Below, one piece after another: positions 1 to 4,876 of a DNA stretch of 6,393 nucleotides. Each line of letters begins with the position of its first letter. Position 1 is the stretch's first letter. The position numbers and the translations under genes are program-made. Origin of the DNA: an uncultured Collinsella sp. (GTDB lineage: Bacteria > Actinomycetota > Coriobacteriia > Coriobacteriales > Coriobacteriaceae); contig CALHWR010000083.1 of assembly GCA_938036665.1 (NCBI GenBank), forward strand, positions 1 through 6,393, written 5' to 3'. The notes below the pieces were generated by a model. It worked only from the letters and a program-made list of their open reading frames with translations, did no database searches and was not told the DNA's origin.

Positions 1-81
1 CACCGAGCAGACTGAAGCCCACCGGCCTAATGGCTTGGCGTCAGCATGCCGCGATTCGGTCGCACGGAGAGCATTTCCCAG

Positions 82-118
82 TTGACAAAACTATAGGAAC
101 ACCCCCCATAACTATATG
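82..118 (+). promoter_or_regulatory. Possible promoter upstream of the toxN-like gene
   Basis: A TTGACA hexamer at 82-87 matches the -35 consensus exactly. Downstream is an AT-rich patch with CATAAC at 107-112 (19-base spacing) and TATATG at 113-118 (25-base spacing). Neither is a good -10 at the ideal 17 bases, so this is only a candidate. It would put transcription start near 120, giving a leader of about 260 bases before the GTG start at 379. A leader that long would fit a co-transcribed RNA element ahead of the toxin-like gene. Confidence 0.3.
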
Positions 119-119
119 A

Positions 120-354
120 ATTGACCTGCTGACTCCAATGAAGATTGGAGGGCAACTGCCAGGGGTGACGGCCCAGCGAGTGTTATTTTGCGAGCTATGC
201 GCGTTGAAAGCGACCTTTCGTGGCATAAACTACTTGCCGGAAGCCGCGGCTTTCAGAGTACGGCTTACGTGTACGTTTAACCTCCGTGGGCGACGGGGTG
301 CCGCAAGGCGTAGAATATCGCCCACCTGTAGGGGCCTGCAGCGATGCGGGCCCC
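120..354 (+). ncRNA. Structured leader upstream of the toxN-like gene; possible RNA antitoxin region
   Basis: No protein gene is convincing here, but several hairpins can be read directly. CTCCAAT/ATTGGAG at 133-150 has 7 pairs and loop GAAG. GAAAG/CTTTC at 206-219 has 5 pairs and loop CGAC. AAGC/GGCTT pairing occurs around 240-254. GTGGGCGA at 286-293 is the exact reverse complement of TCGCCCAC at 318-325. A 10-pair stem with a GCGA tetraloop lies at 331-354. In type III toxin-antitoxin loci a repeat-bearing antitoxin RNA lies in this place, often followed by a terminator hairpin before the toxin. I searched by eye for tandem repeats and found none, so calling this an antitoxin is speculative. 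It may simply be a structured 5' leader or the remains of an older gene. Confidence 0.25.
331..354 (+). terminator. 10-bp GNRA-capped hairpin before the toxN-like start
   Basis: GGGGCCTGCA at 331-340 pairs with TGCGGGCCCC at 345-354 (nine Watson-Crick pairs and one G-T) around the tetraloop GCGA. No T-run follows, so intrinsic termination is doubtful. It ends 24 bases before the GTG start at 379 and just before the ribosome binding site, so it could act as an attenuator, an RNA-processing site, or the terminator-like hairpin that partly blocks read-through in type III toxin-antitoxin operons. Confidence 0.4.
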
Positions 355-378
355 ACTTCGTATGAAGAGGCGCAACCG

Positions 379-828
379 GTGAAGGTCGTATCCATCTCCC
401 AGGACTTCTTTGACCTCGTCGAGGGCGACCGCGAGCTCATGCTTAAGCACAATCTCCCCTGCATCGTGGTGGTGAGGCTGCGTTTCCGCGGGAAGCGCAG
501 GGACTTCGCCGTGCCGCTGCATTCCAACATCGCCCCCAACGTGCCCAAAGACCAGTACTTTGCGTTGCCACCCCGCCCCACGACGAGCCCCGGCTGTCGC
601 CACGGCATCCACTACATCAAGATGTTCCCCATAACCAAGTCCTACCAGCGCCGCTTCAGGACCGAGGGCTCGGCCTACTACGAGACGCTCCAGCGCATCA
701 TCGACGGCAACATCAAGCGCATTGTCTCCGAGTGTCAGGCGTACCTCGACCGCTACGAGCGCGAGGGAAGGCCCCGCTTCGCCGTCGACATCGACCGCAT
801 CGTGGGCCTGCTGGAGGGCGAGAAGTAG
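379..828 (+). CDS. ToxN/AbiQ-like type III toxin family protein (putative endoribonuclease)
   Basis: The product has 149 residues. I start it at GTG 379 because AAGAGG at 365-370 sits 8 bases upstream; the in-frame GTG at 286 would translate through the hairpins and has no ribosome site. The layout matches ToxN/AbiQ, which are about 170 residues. An N-terminal strand has the KVVSIS pattern (residues 2-7). A central strand pair has IVVVRLRF then FAVPLHS (29-49), corresponding to the family's PLTSPK segment. HGIHYIKMFPI (75-85) corresponds to the family's INxxxMIPI segment. A C-terminal helical part begins YYETLQRIIDGNIKRI (100-115). The serine of the LTS segment is kept as S49, but the following lysine of ToxN appears to be Ile here, so activity is uncertain. 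Known family members cut RNA and are neutralised by a repeat RNA encoded upstream; that RNA is not evident here. The assignment rests on pattern recall, and another RNase-like fold is possible. Confidence 0.55.
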   Translation: MKVVSISQDFFDLVEGDRELMLKHNLPCIVVVRLRFRGKRRDFAVPLHSNIAPNVPKDQYFALPPRPTTSPGCRHGIHYIKMFPITKSYQRRFRTEGSAYYETLQRIIDGNIKRIVSECQAYLDRYEREGRPRFAVDIDRIVGLLEGEK

Positions 829-833
829 GGCGC

Positions 834-874
834 CTCGGCTCAACCCCGAGCATGCGGAACCGCTTCACATTTTT
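834..874 (+). terminator. Weak terminator-like hairpins after the toxN-like gene
   Basis: CTCGG at 834-838 pairs with CCGAG at 846-850 around a 7-base loop, six bases after the stop codon. A second small stem, GCG/CGC with loop GAAC at 854-863, is followed by TTTTT at 870-874. Both stems are short and the T-run is a few bases away, so this is a weak candidate. Nothing else is visible between the stop at 828 and the GyrI-like remnant at 967. Confidence 0.25.
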
Positions 875-966
875 GAACGCCGCGCGCCCCAAATACCCGA
901 GAAATAGGCCATGAGGTGCGGCGGCGCACTCGTGCCTGCGCGCAGCCATCTCCATCAGCGTCTACG

Positions 967-1584
967 GTGCGCTACAACATCGCGGGCAAACCGCCTGACA
1001 AGCCGAGCATTCTGATCGTTCCGTCTATGAGCTACGTTGCCGTGCGGGGCAAGGGCGATCCCAATGCCGAAGGCGGCGCGTAGCAGAACGCGCTGCCGAT
1101 GCCCTACGGCGTTGCCTATACCATCAAGATGTCGAAGAAGGGCCCGCGTGAAATCGAAGGCTATTTCGACTTCGTCGTGCCGCCACTCGAGGGCTTCTGG
1201 TGGCAAGACCGCGCCGATGGCGAGATCGATTACACGAGGAAGGACGACTTCAACTTTATCTCGTGCATCCGCCTGCCCGATTTCGTCACTCGCGAGGATT
1301 TCGACTGGGCCGTTTCGGAAGCTGCCACCAAGAAGAAGCTGGACTTCTCGGCGGTCGAGCTGCTGAGGGTCGACGAGGGCCTTTGCGTTCAGTGCATGCA
1401 CACTGGGCCTTACGACGACGAGACGACGACCATAGACGCCATGCGCACATTTGCAGCGGAACGGGGCTACGCCCCCGACTTCTCCGAATTCCGCCTGCAT
1501 CACGAAATCTACCTTTCCGATCCGCGCAAGTGTGTGCCGGAGAAGCTCAAGACCGTGATCCGCCATTCCATCAAGCCGATTTAG
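967..1584 (+). pseudogene. GyrI-like small-molecule-binding domain protein (COG4832 type), broken by TAG
   Basis: One frame from GTG 967 to the TAG at 1582-1584 gives a 205-codon product of the usual family length. It has the expected motifs: KPSI...VP near the start, VRGKGDPNAEGGA, then GYFDFVVPPLEGFWWQ, CIRLPDFVTREDFDWAV, MHTGPYDDE and FRLHHEIYLSDPRKC near the end. The frame is cut at codon 39 by TAG (1081-1083), exactly where relatives have a tyrosine after EGGA, so one TAC/TAT-to-TAG change explains it. The rest is intact and highly conserved, which suggests recent loss. A restart at ATG 1099 would give 161 residues but has no ribosome site and lacks the first strand of the domain. The start at 967 also lacks a ribosome site, so the 5' end may be decayed. 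Relatives bind hydrophobic ligands and often sit near regulators; the precise role is unknown. Confidence 0.75.
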
Positions 1585-1594
1585 CGAAACGAGC

Positions 1595-1616
1595 GCCGCC
1601 GTGCGGTCCGGCTTTT
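1595..1616 (+). terminator. Likely intrinsic terminator after the GyrI-like remnant
   Basis: GCCG at 1595-1598 pairs with CGGC at 1609-1612. An inner CC/GG pair sits across a small TC bulge with loop GTGC, and TTTT follows directly at 1613-1616. It begins 10 bases after the stop codon, where a terminator for the GyrI-like gene is expected. Confidence 0.45.
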
Positions 1617-1656
1617 GGGGTTTATCAATTGGCAGTCCGCGATGATCGAGCAGGCT

Positions 1657-1674
1657 GCCTGCCTCCCGGCAGGT
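1657..1674. repeat. Short inverted repeat (CCTGCC / GGCAGG)
   Basis: CCTGCC at 1658-1663 is the exact reverse complement of GGCAGG at 1668-1673, with a TCCC loop and a flanking G-T pair. It lies in the AT-richer gap between the GyrI-like remnant and the small ORF at 1785. It could be a second terminator hairpin or an operator; there is no T-run directly after it. Confidence 0.3.
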
Positions 1675-1713
1675 GCGTAATTCCTTTAGTCGATTCATCT
1701 CGAGGTGCGTTCT

Positions 1714-1742
1714 TTGCTCATCTTGTGGCGCAGAGTTATGAA
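1714..1742 (+). promoter_or_regulatory. Possible promoter for the small ORF at 1785
   Basis: TTGCTC at 1714-1719 and TATGAA at 1737-1742 are 17 bases apart. They match the -35 consensus at 3 of 6 bases and the -10 at 4 of 6. The match is modest, but the position 42 bases before the TTG start and the local AT-rich composition fit a promoter. Confidence 0.25.
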
Positions 1743-1784
1743 ACTCCCAAAAGTGTAATCAGATTCGAGTTTTAGGAGCAGCTC

Positions 1785-1967
1785 TTGAAAGGCGATAGAC
1801 TGAAACGCCGTAATAGATACCTCGAGGAAGCGATGCTCTTTCGTGATGCCGACCTTATCAAGGTAAGCACGGGCGCGCGAAGGATAAAGCGCAGGGGACG
1901 ACCTCTCTATGCCACACGTTACGACCTGCACGTTAAGGCGCTCCTCAAGACGAATTCAAATGAATGA
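1785..1967 (+). CDS. Small basic hypothetical protein, TTG start
   Basis: A 60-residue product starts at TTG 1785, with AGGAG at 1774-1778 six bases upstream; that spacing is the main reason to believe it is translated. The protein is strongly basic, with clusters such as RLKRRNRY (residues 5-12) and RRIKRRGR (32-39), and it has no membrane span or signal peptide. Basic clusters of this type could bind nucleic acid, but I recognise no family and assign no function. Codon use is less GC-biased than in the neighbouring genes and the surrounding DNA is AT-richer, which fits acquired DNA or a gene remnant. It may also be non-coding. Confidence 0.4.
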   Translation: MKGDRLKRRNRYLEEAMLFRDADLIKVSTGARRIKRRGRPLYATRYDLHVKALLKTNSNE

Positions 1968-2026
1968 GTGAGCATCATTGTCCCCGAGGGCAAAGCAAGG
2001 CCGTTTTAGGGGCAGCGAAACTGGAT

Positions 2027-2176
2027 TTATCGATCCTCTTGATCCAATCCAAGTTCTTTCAACTCTTTTTCGTTTTGGATATCTTCGGCGGTATTCTTGC
2101 CAGTGACAGCACCGTAGGCCTCTTTTATGCCGTTTTTCACTGCCCATTTGATAACGAAATACAGCGCAATCATCAT
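2027..2176 (-). CDS. Short single-pass membrane protein ORF, start uncertain
   Basis: Read on the minus strand from ATG 2176, the 49-residue product opens with a hydrophobic span, MMIALYFVIKWAV. A basic/amphipathic stretch NGIKEAYGAVTGKNT follows, then a charged acidic tail ending GLDQEDR. This layout (membrane span, IKEAY, acidic tail) resembles a class of tiny single-pass membrane proteins of gut Bacillota and Coriobacteriia of unknown function. I will not name the family firmly. No ribosome site precedes the ATG, and the hydrophobic part seems to run further upstream in frame (residues LLG before the Met, with CTG codons). The true 5' end may therefore be lost or use a rare start. It is divergent from the membrane gene at 2311. 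Confidence 0.4.
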   Translation of the reverse strand: MMIALYFVIKWAVKNGIKEAYGAVTGKNTAEDIQNEKELKELGLDQEDR

Positions 2177-2211
2177 TCCGAGCAGTTGCGGTGAGTGTCG
2201 ACATTCGCCGA

Positions 2212-2217
2212 TATAAC
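2212..2217 (+). promoter_or_regulatory. Candidate -10 box for the membrane protein/TetR operon
   Basis: TATAAC at 2212-2217 matches the -10 consensus at five of six bases. No good -35 lies 16-18 bases upstream (TTGCGG at 2186-2191 is 20 bases away), so the call is weak. It would give a leader of roughly 85-90 bases before the ATG at 2311. Confidence 0.25.
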
Positions 2218-2310
2218 ATGGACACAACGTCCCGTTTGTGTTCTTCAATCGCCTGCACGTTCTTCCTATTCTTGGGTTGTCGAACAAGCCATAGAGAAAA
2301 GGAAGAAAAC

Positions 2311-2664
2311 ATGGACACCGACAAGACCTGCGCGGAATCGATCGCCAAGCAATACGCGCCCAAAAGCGCCTCCAAGCTCACCGCGCTCAAGAAGCTCGAT
2401 GCCAAAGCAAAGCGCCCCGCGAACGTCTTCGCCTACAGCTTTGGCATCGCTTCCTCGCTGTTGTTGGGTGTGGGCATGTGCCTGACCATGGGTGTGCTGG
2501 GACCTGGCGAGGGCACGTTGTTTGTGCTCGGAATCGTCCTTGGTATCTTGGGTATCGCAGGCGCAAGCGTGAACCTTGTTCTGTATCGCTGGATTCTGGA
2601 AACCTCTAAGAAGAAATACGCCTTTGAGATAATGGAGCTTGCCAAGGGAATTGCCGGCGAATAG
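2311..2664 (+). CDS. Small two-span membrane protein of unknown function
   Basis: A 117-residue product begins at ATG 2311, with AAGGA at 2299-2303 seven bases upstream. The in-frame extension back to 2191 is not used here because it lacks a ribosome site and does not look like this family. The N-terminal 37 residues are soluble and charged (ESIAKQYAPKSASKLTALKK). Two membrane spans follow, at about 38-63 and 70-93, separated by a short GPGEG turn. A positive, helical C-terminus closes it (YRWILETSKKKYAFEIMELAK). I recognise the pattern from a family common in gut Bacillota and Coriobacteriia that some databases label dihydropteridine reductase. Nothing in this sequence shows a nucleotide-binding fold or catalytic residues, so I think that label is a carried-over error. 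The TetR gene follows 29 bases later, probably in one transcript. Confidence 0.85.
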   Translation: MDTDKTCAESIAKQYAPKSASKLTALKKLDAKAKRPANVFAYSFGIASSLLLGVGMCLTMGVLGPGEGTLFVLGIVLGILGIAGASVNLVLYRWILETSKKKYAFEIMELAKGIAGE

Positions 2665-2693
2665 CTTTTGGCATCAGGGAGAGGCAGGCTTGG

Positions 2694-3317
2694 GTGAACA
2701 GGCAGCAGAGCAGATACTTTACGACGGCGCAGCTTATGGACGAGGCTTTGCTCGACTTGCTGCAGAACAAGGGCGCGGAGTTCATAACCGTTAAGGAGAT
2801 TTGCAAGAAGGCCGGGGTGGGGCGCTCTACGTTCTACCTTCACTGCCAGGGTGTCCCTGACCTCGTGAAGGAGTGTTCGGAGCATGTGAACACCAAGTTC
2901 TTCGAGCGCTTTGAACAAAGCGCCGCAGACACGATCGGGGCTATCCGTACGGCTTCCCTCGATGAGCTCGTTTTCGTAACCGACGAGTATCTGAGGCCCT
3001 ACCTCGAGTTCGTCCAAGACAACTGCTCCATCTATCGCGCGATGCTCGCAAACGGGCATACGCTGCAAGCTCAGGAGCGATTCGAGGCCCTAGCGAAGCA
3101 CATCATCGACCCAGTGTTGGAGCGCTTTGGCTATCCCAGCGAGCAGCGGGCCTTCGTCATCAGTTTTTATGTGCATGGGCTCTCTGCCGTGGTACAGGAC
3201 TGGATTCGGAGCGGCTGCGAAACGCCTATCGATGAGATGGCGCGCATTATCAAAACCTGCGTGCACCCGAACGGCACGAACCGACGTCTTGCCAACGCTA
3301 AAGAGAGGCGCGAATGA
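2694..3317 (+). CDS. TetR/AcrR-family transcriptional regulator
   Basis: The product has 207 residues and starts at GTG 2694, with the purine-rich site AGGGAGAGG at 2676-2684 nine bases upstream. Residues 10-55 form the TetR DNA-binding domain: a helix, then the helix-turn-helix TVKEICKKAGVGRSTFYLH (32-50). The FYxH motif is present, but the usual Phe after it is Cys51. Residues 60-190 are the helical ligand/dimerisation domain; EYLRPYLEFVQDNCSIYRAML (98-118) recalls the C-terminal type found in regulators such as DhaS-like proteins. A typical member represses its own operon until a small ligand binds. Lying 29 bases after the membrane-protein gene, it probably controls that transcript, but I could not identify a palindromic operator. 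The ligand is unknown. Confidence 0.9.
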   Translation: MNRQQSRYFTTAQLMDEALLDLLQNKGAEFITVKEICKKAGVGRSTFYLHCQGVPDLVKECSEHVNTKFFERFEQSAADTIGAIRTASLDELVFVTDEYLRPYLEFVQDNCSIYRAMLANGHTLQAQERFEALAKHIIDPVLERFGYPSEQRAFVISFYVHGLSAVVQDWIRSGCETPIDEMARIIKTCVHPNGTNRRLANAKERRE

Positions 3318-3588
3318 AACGATGTGACGGCGACGCCCCCTAGGCGCCAAGAGCGCGGGCCGCGCATCCGCCTTGAGAATACTGCGGAAGGAACGGGAAG
3401 CGAAAGCAGCAATCTACCTTGGTAAAGGGCGTGTATCCCTTTCCGCTGCTCGCGCGGGGCGGCTCCAGCCGTGCCGGGATCTCCAGCGCGGCCTCGAAGC
3501 CGTTTGCGGCGAGAACCAAGGAGGAGGGTTTCCCGTGATAGCGATAGGACGGAGGGGTTTCTGTAGGCGTGTAACCAGTAGGAGCTAC
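3318..3588. other. Hairpin-rich convergent intergenic region
   Basis: This gap lies between the 3' ends of the tetR-like gene and hxlR and holds no gene with a start. Stems seen directly are GCGCG/CGCGC at 3353-3365; GCG-AGCAGC at 3400-3410 pairing with GCTGCT-CGC at 3445-3453, enclosing AAAGGG/CCCTTT at 3424-3442; CGGC/GCCG at 3460-3471; GCCG/CGGC at 3473-3492; GCCG/CGGC at 3499-3510; and AGTAG/CTACT at 3577-3589, just past the hxlR stop. On the minus strand, 82 sense codons (3588 down to 3343) stay open in frame with hxlR after its TAA and have GC-rich third positions, but no start codon is seen with a ribosome site. A structured RNA, a dispersed repeat, or a decayed gene end are all possible. 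Confidence 0.4.
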
Positions 3589-3939
3589 TTATCGAAGCCC
3601 GCCGCCGCTGAGCTGCTCCTTGTAGTTCTCGCCCCAAGCTCTCATTGCGTCAAGAACGGGTCTGAGTGTCTGTCCCAGGTCGGTGAGCGAGTACTCCACC
3701 CGTGGGGGCACCTCTGCGAACGCTTCACGATGAACGAGCCCCGTTTCCTCCATGGTTCGTAGGTTGCTGGTCAGAACTTTCTGCGAAATCTTGCCGATCG
3801 AGCGTTGCAGCTCCTTAAAGCGCATCGTGCCTTTGAGCGAGAGTTCGCGCAGGATGAGCACCTGCCACTTGTTGCCGATGAGCAAAAGCGTTGTCTCCAC
3901 TGGGCAGGCAGGCAGGTTCTCCAAAGTCGGTGTTGTCAT
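3589..3939 (-). CDS. HxlR-family transcriptional regulator
   Basis: A 116-residue winged-helix regulator. I start it at the ATG at 3939 because GGAGG (complement of 3950-3954) lies 10 bases upstream and this gives the family's normal N-terminus. An in-frame ATG at 3975 would add 12 residues without support. The family signature runs through the whole protein: CPVETTLLLIGNKWQ (residues 12-26), LILRELSLKGTMRFKELQR, ISQKVLTSNLRTMEETGLV, then PPRVEYSLTDLGQTL and a C-terminal dimer helix with RAWGENY. Cys12 is the conserved cysteine that in relatives such as YodB and HypR senses quinones, diamide or hypochlorite through thiol chemistry. The gene is divergent from the NAD(P)-binding protein gene at 4101, the usual HxlR target arrangement, so that gene is the likely regulon together with hxlR itself. 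Confidence 0.92.
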   Translation of the reverse strand: MTTPTLENLPACPVETTLLLIGNKWQVLILRELSLKGTMRFKELQRSIGKISQKVLTSNLRTMEETGLVHREAFAEVPPRVEYSLTDLGQTLRPVLDAMRAWGENYKEQLSGGGLR

Positions 3940-3994
3940 GTTCGCGAAACCTCCGTCTGCAATCATGCACGTCATTTACATTAGTTTCCTTTTG

Positions 3995-4007
3995 GTGCTT
4001 ACAGCAC
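3995..4007. promoter_or_regulatory. Inverted repeat in the HxlR/oxidoreductase divergent promoter, possible operator
   Basis: GTGCT at 3995-3999 and AGCAC at 4003-4007 form a perfect 5-bp inverted repeat around TAC in the AT-rich region between the two divergent genes. HxlR-type regulators bind short imperfect palindromes near the promoters they control, so this is a candidate site. It could also fold as a small hairpin followed by TTTT. No experimental motif is known to me for this protein. Confidence 0.3.
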
Positions 4008-4026
4008 TTTTATGTGCCTACTTTCC

Positions 4027-4032
4027 ATTATA
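4027..4032 (-). promoter_or_regulatory. Candidate -10 box for hxlR
   Basis: On the minus strand the sequence reads TATAAT, a perfect -10 hexamer, about 90 bases upstream of the hxlR start. No -35 with more than a few matches lies 16-19 bases further on, so the promoter may depend on an activator or on an atypical -35. The inverted repeat at 3995-4007 would fall just downstream of the start point, a good place for autorepression. The same AT-rich patch may also serve the divergent gene. Confidence 0.35.
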
Positions 4033-4100
4033 TACCTTTGACGCGTATCGTATGAGCTGCAAGGAAAGCGGCGTCGAGTGCCGCAGGTCGAAAGGAAAGC

Positions 4101-4739
4101 ATGATGACCAAGAAAATCGCAGTTGTAGCAGCGAACGGCAGGGCCGGCAGCCTCATCGTTGAGGAGGCCGTGCGTCGCGGATTCGACGTGACCGCCATCG
4201 TACGCGGCGAGAATAGGACCGCCGCTCAGAACTCCGTCATCAAAGACGCACTCGAGCTCACGACGGAAGACCTCGAAGGATTCGACGCCGTGGTGGACGC
4301 CGTGGGCGGCTGGACGCCCGAGACCGTCCCCGGTATCACCGACGCGGGCATCCACTTGGCTAATGTGCTGGTCGGCACCGATGTGCGCCTGCTCATAGTG
4401 GGTGGCGCGGGCTCGCTGTTCGTCAACCCCGAGCATACGGTCACCGTCGATATGGGCCCGGACTTCCCCGATGACTGGAAGCCGCTGTCCGCCGCGGCCG
4501 GCAAAGTCCTTGCTCACCTTCGCGAAACGGACGGCCTCAAATGGACCTTCGTTTCCCCTGCTGCTGACTTCCAGGCCGACGGCGAGCGCACCGGTGAGTA
4601 TATCTTGGCGGGCGAGGAGTTCACACTCAACAGCCGCGGCGAGTCAACGCTCTCGTACGCTGACTATGCGATCGCCATGGTCGATGAGATCGAGTCCGGT
4701 GACCACGTCGCCCAGCGCATCTCGGTTGTGAGCAAGTAG
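4101..4739 (+). CDS. NAD(P)-binding protein, atypical SDR (COG2910, NmrA/YwnB-like)
   Basis: A 212-residue Rossmann-fold protein of normal family length. Two ATG codons stand in tandem at 4101 and 4104. AAGGA at 4092-4096 is 4 bases from the first and 7 from the second, so the second may be the one used. The N-terminal strand and glycine loop read IAVVAANGRAGSLIVEEAV (residues 6-24), with Ala where most relatives have the first Gly. RGFDVTAIVR follows. The body has FDAVVDAVGGW (61-71), RLLIVGGAGSLFV (96-108), FPDDWKP (122-128), WTFVSPAADF (148-157), GERTGEYIL (161-169) and ESTLSYADYAIAMVDEIE (181-198), all hallmarks of COG2910. Family members bind NAD(P) and are often induced by electrophile or oxidative stress; the substrate here is unknown. 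Divergent HxlR is the likely regulator. Confidence 0.9.
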   Translation: MMTKKIAVVAANGRAGSLIVEEAVRRGFDVTAIVRGENRTAAQNSVIKDALELTTEDLEGFDAVVDAVGGWTPETVPGITDAGIHLANVLVGTDVRLLIVGGAGSLFVNPEHTVTVDMGPDFPDDWKPLSAAAGKVLAHLRETDGLKWTFVSPAADFQADGERTGEYILAGEEFTLNSRGESTLSYADYAIAMVDEIESGDHVAQRISVVSK

Positions 4740-4756
4740 CTTCATGCCGTTTGGGA

Positions 4757-4795
4757 AACGGGAGGGTCGATTCCAGTCGCGTCGACCCTCCCGTT
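4757..4795 (+). terminator. 14-bp inverted repeat, terminator between convergent genes
   Basis: Positions 4757-4770 (AACGGGAGGGTCGA) are the exact reverse complement of 4782-4795, around an 11-base loop. The stem starts 18 bases after the stop of the NAD(P)-binding protein. The T-run after it is only TT, so termination may rely on stem strength; because of the A/T ends it could work for both the plus-strand gene and the convergent merR-like gene. Confidence 0.7.
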
Positions 4796-4876
4796 GCGTA
4801 CCGGGGCAACCAGTCTTGTTGCCTAAGTTGTAACATCTTAAACAATGGTTGAGTTTAAAAAGGGGCGTTTTTGGTA

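Noticed and set aside
1..80. Possible 3' end of a gene at the left edge
   Set aside because: Plus-strand frames open to stops near 80-120 but the residues show no recognisable pattern and no codon bias; too short to support.
120..330. Tandem repeats of a type III RNA antitoxin
   Set aside because: I compared successive 30-40 base segments and found only short chance matches (AGCGA, CGGCTT), not a repeating unit.
286..378. Longer start (GTG 286) for the toxN-like gene
   Set aside because: It has no ribosome site, would run through both hairpins, and adds residues that do not fit the family N-terminus; GTG 379 has AAGAGG at the right spacing.
277..843. Minus-strand 188-codon ORF opposite the toxN-like gene
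   Set aside because: It mirrors the plus-strand coding bias; the translation has low complexity typical of a shadow frame and no recognisable motif.
842..853. 12-base word AACCCCGAGCAT also found at 4426-4437
   Set aside because: The second copy is inside a conserved coding region and flanks do not match; most likely chance.
955..1775. Long ORFs on both strands over the GyrI-like gene
   Set aside because: The frame with family motifs is the one at 967-1584; the other frames are shadows of its codon bias.
2433..3068. 211-codon minus-strand ORF across the membrane protein and TetR genes
   Set aside because: It spans two well-supported plus-strand genes and their ribosome sites, and shows no domain.
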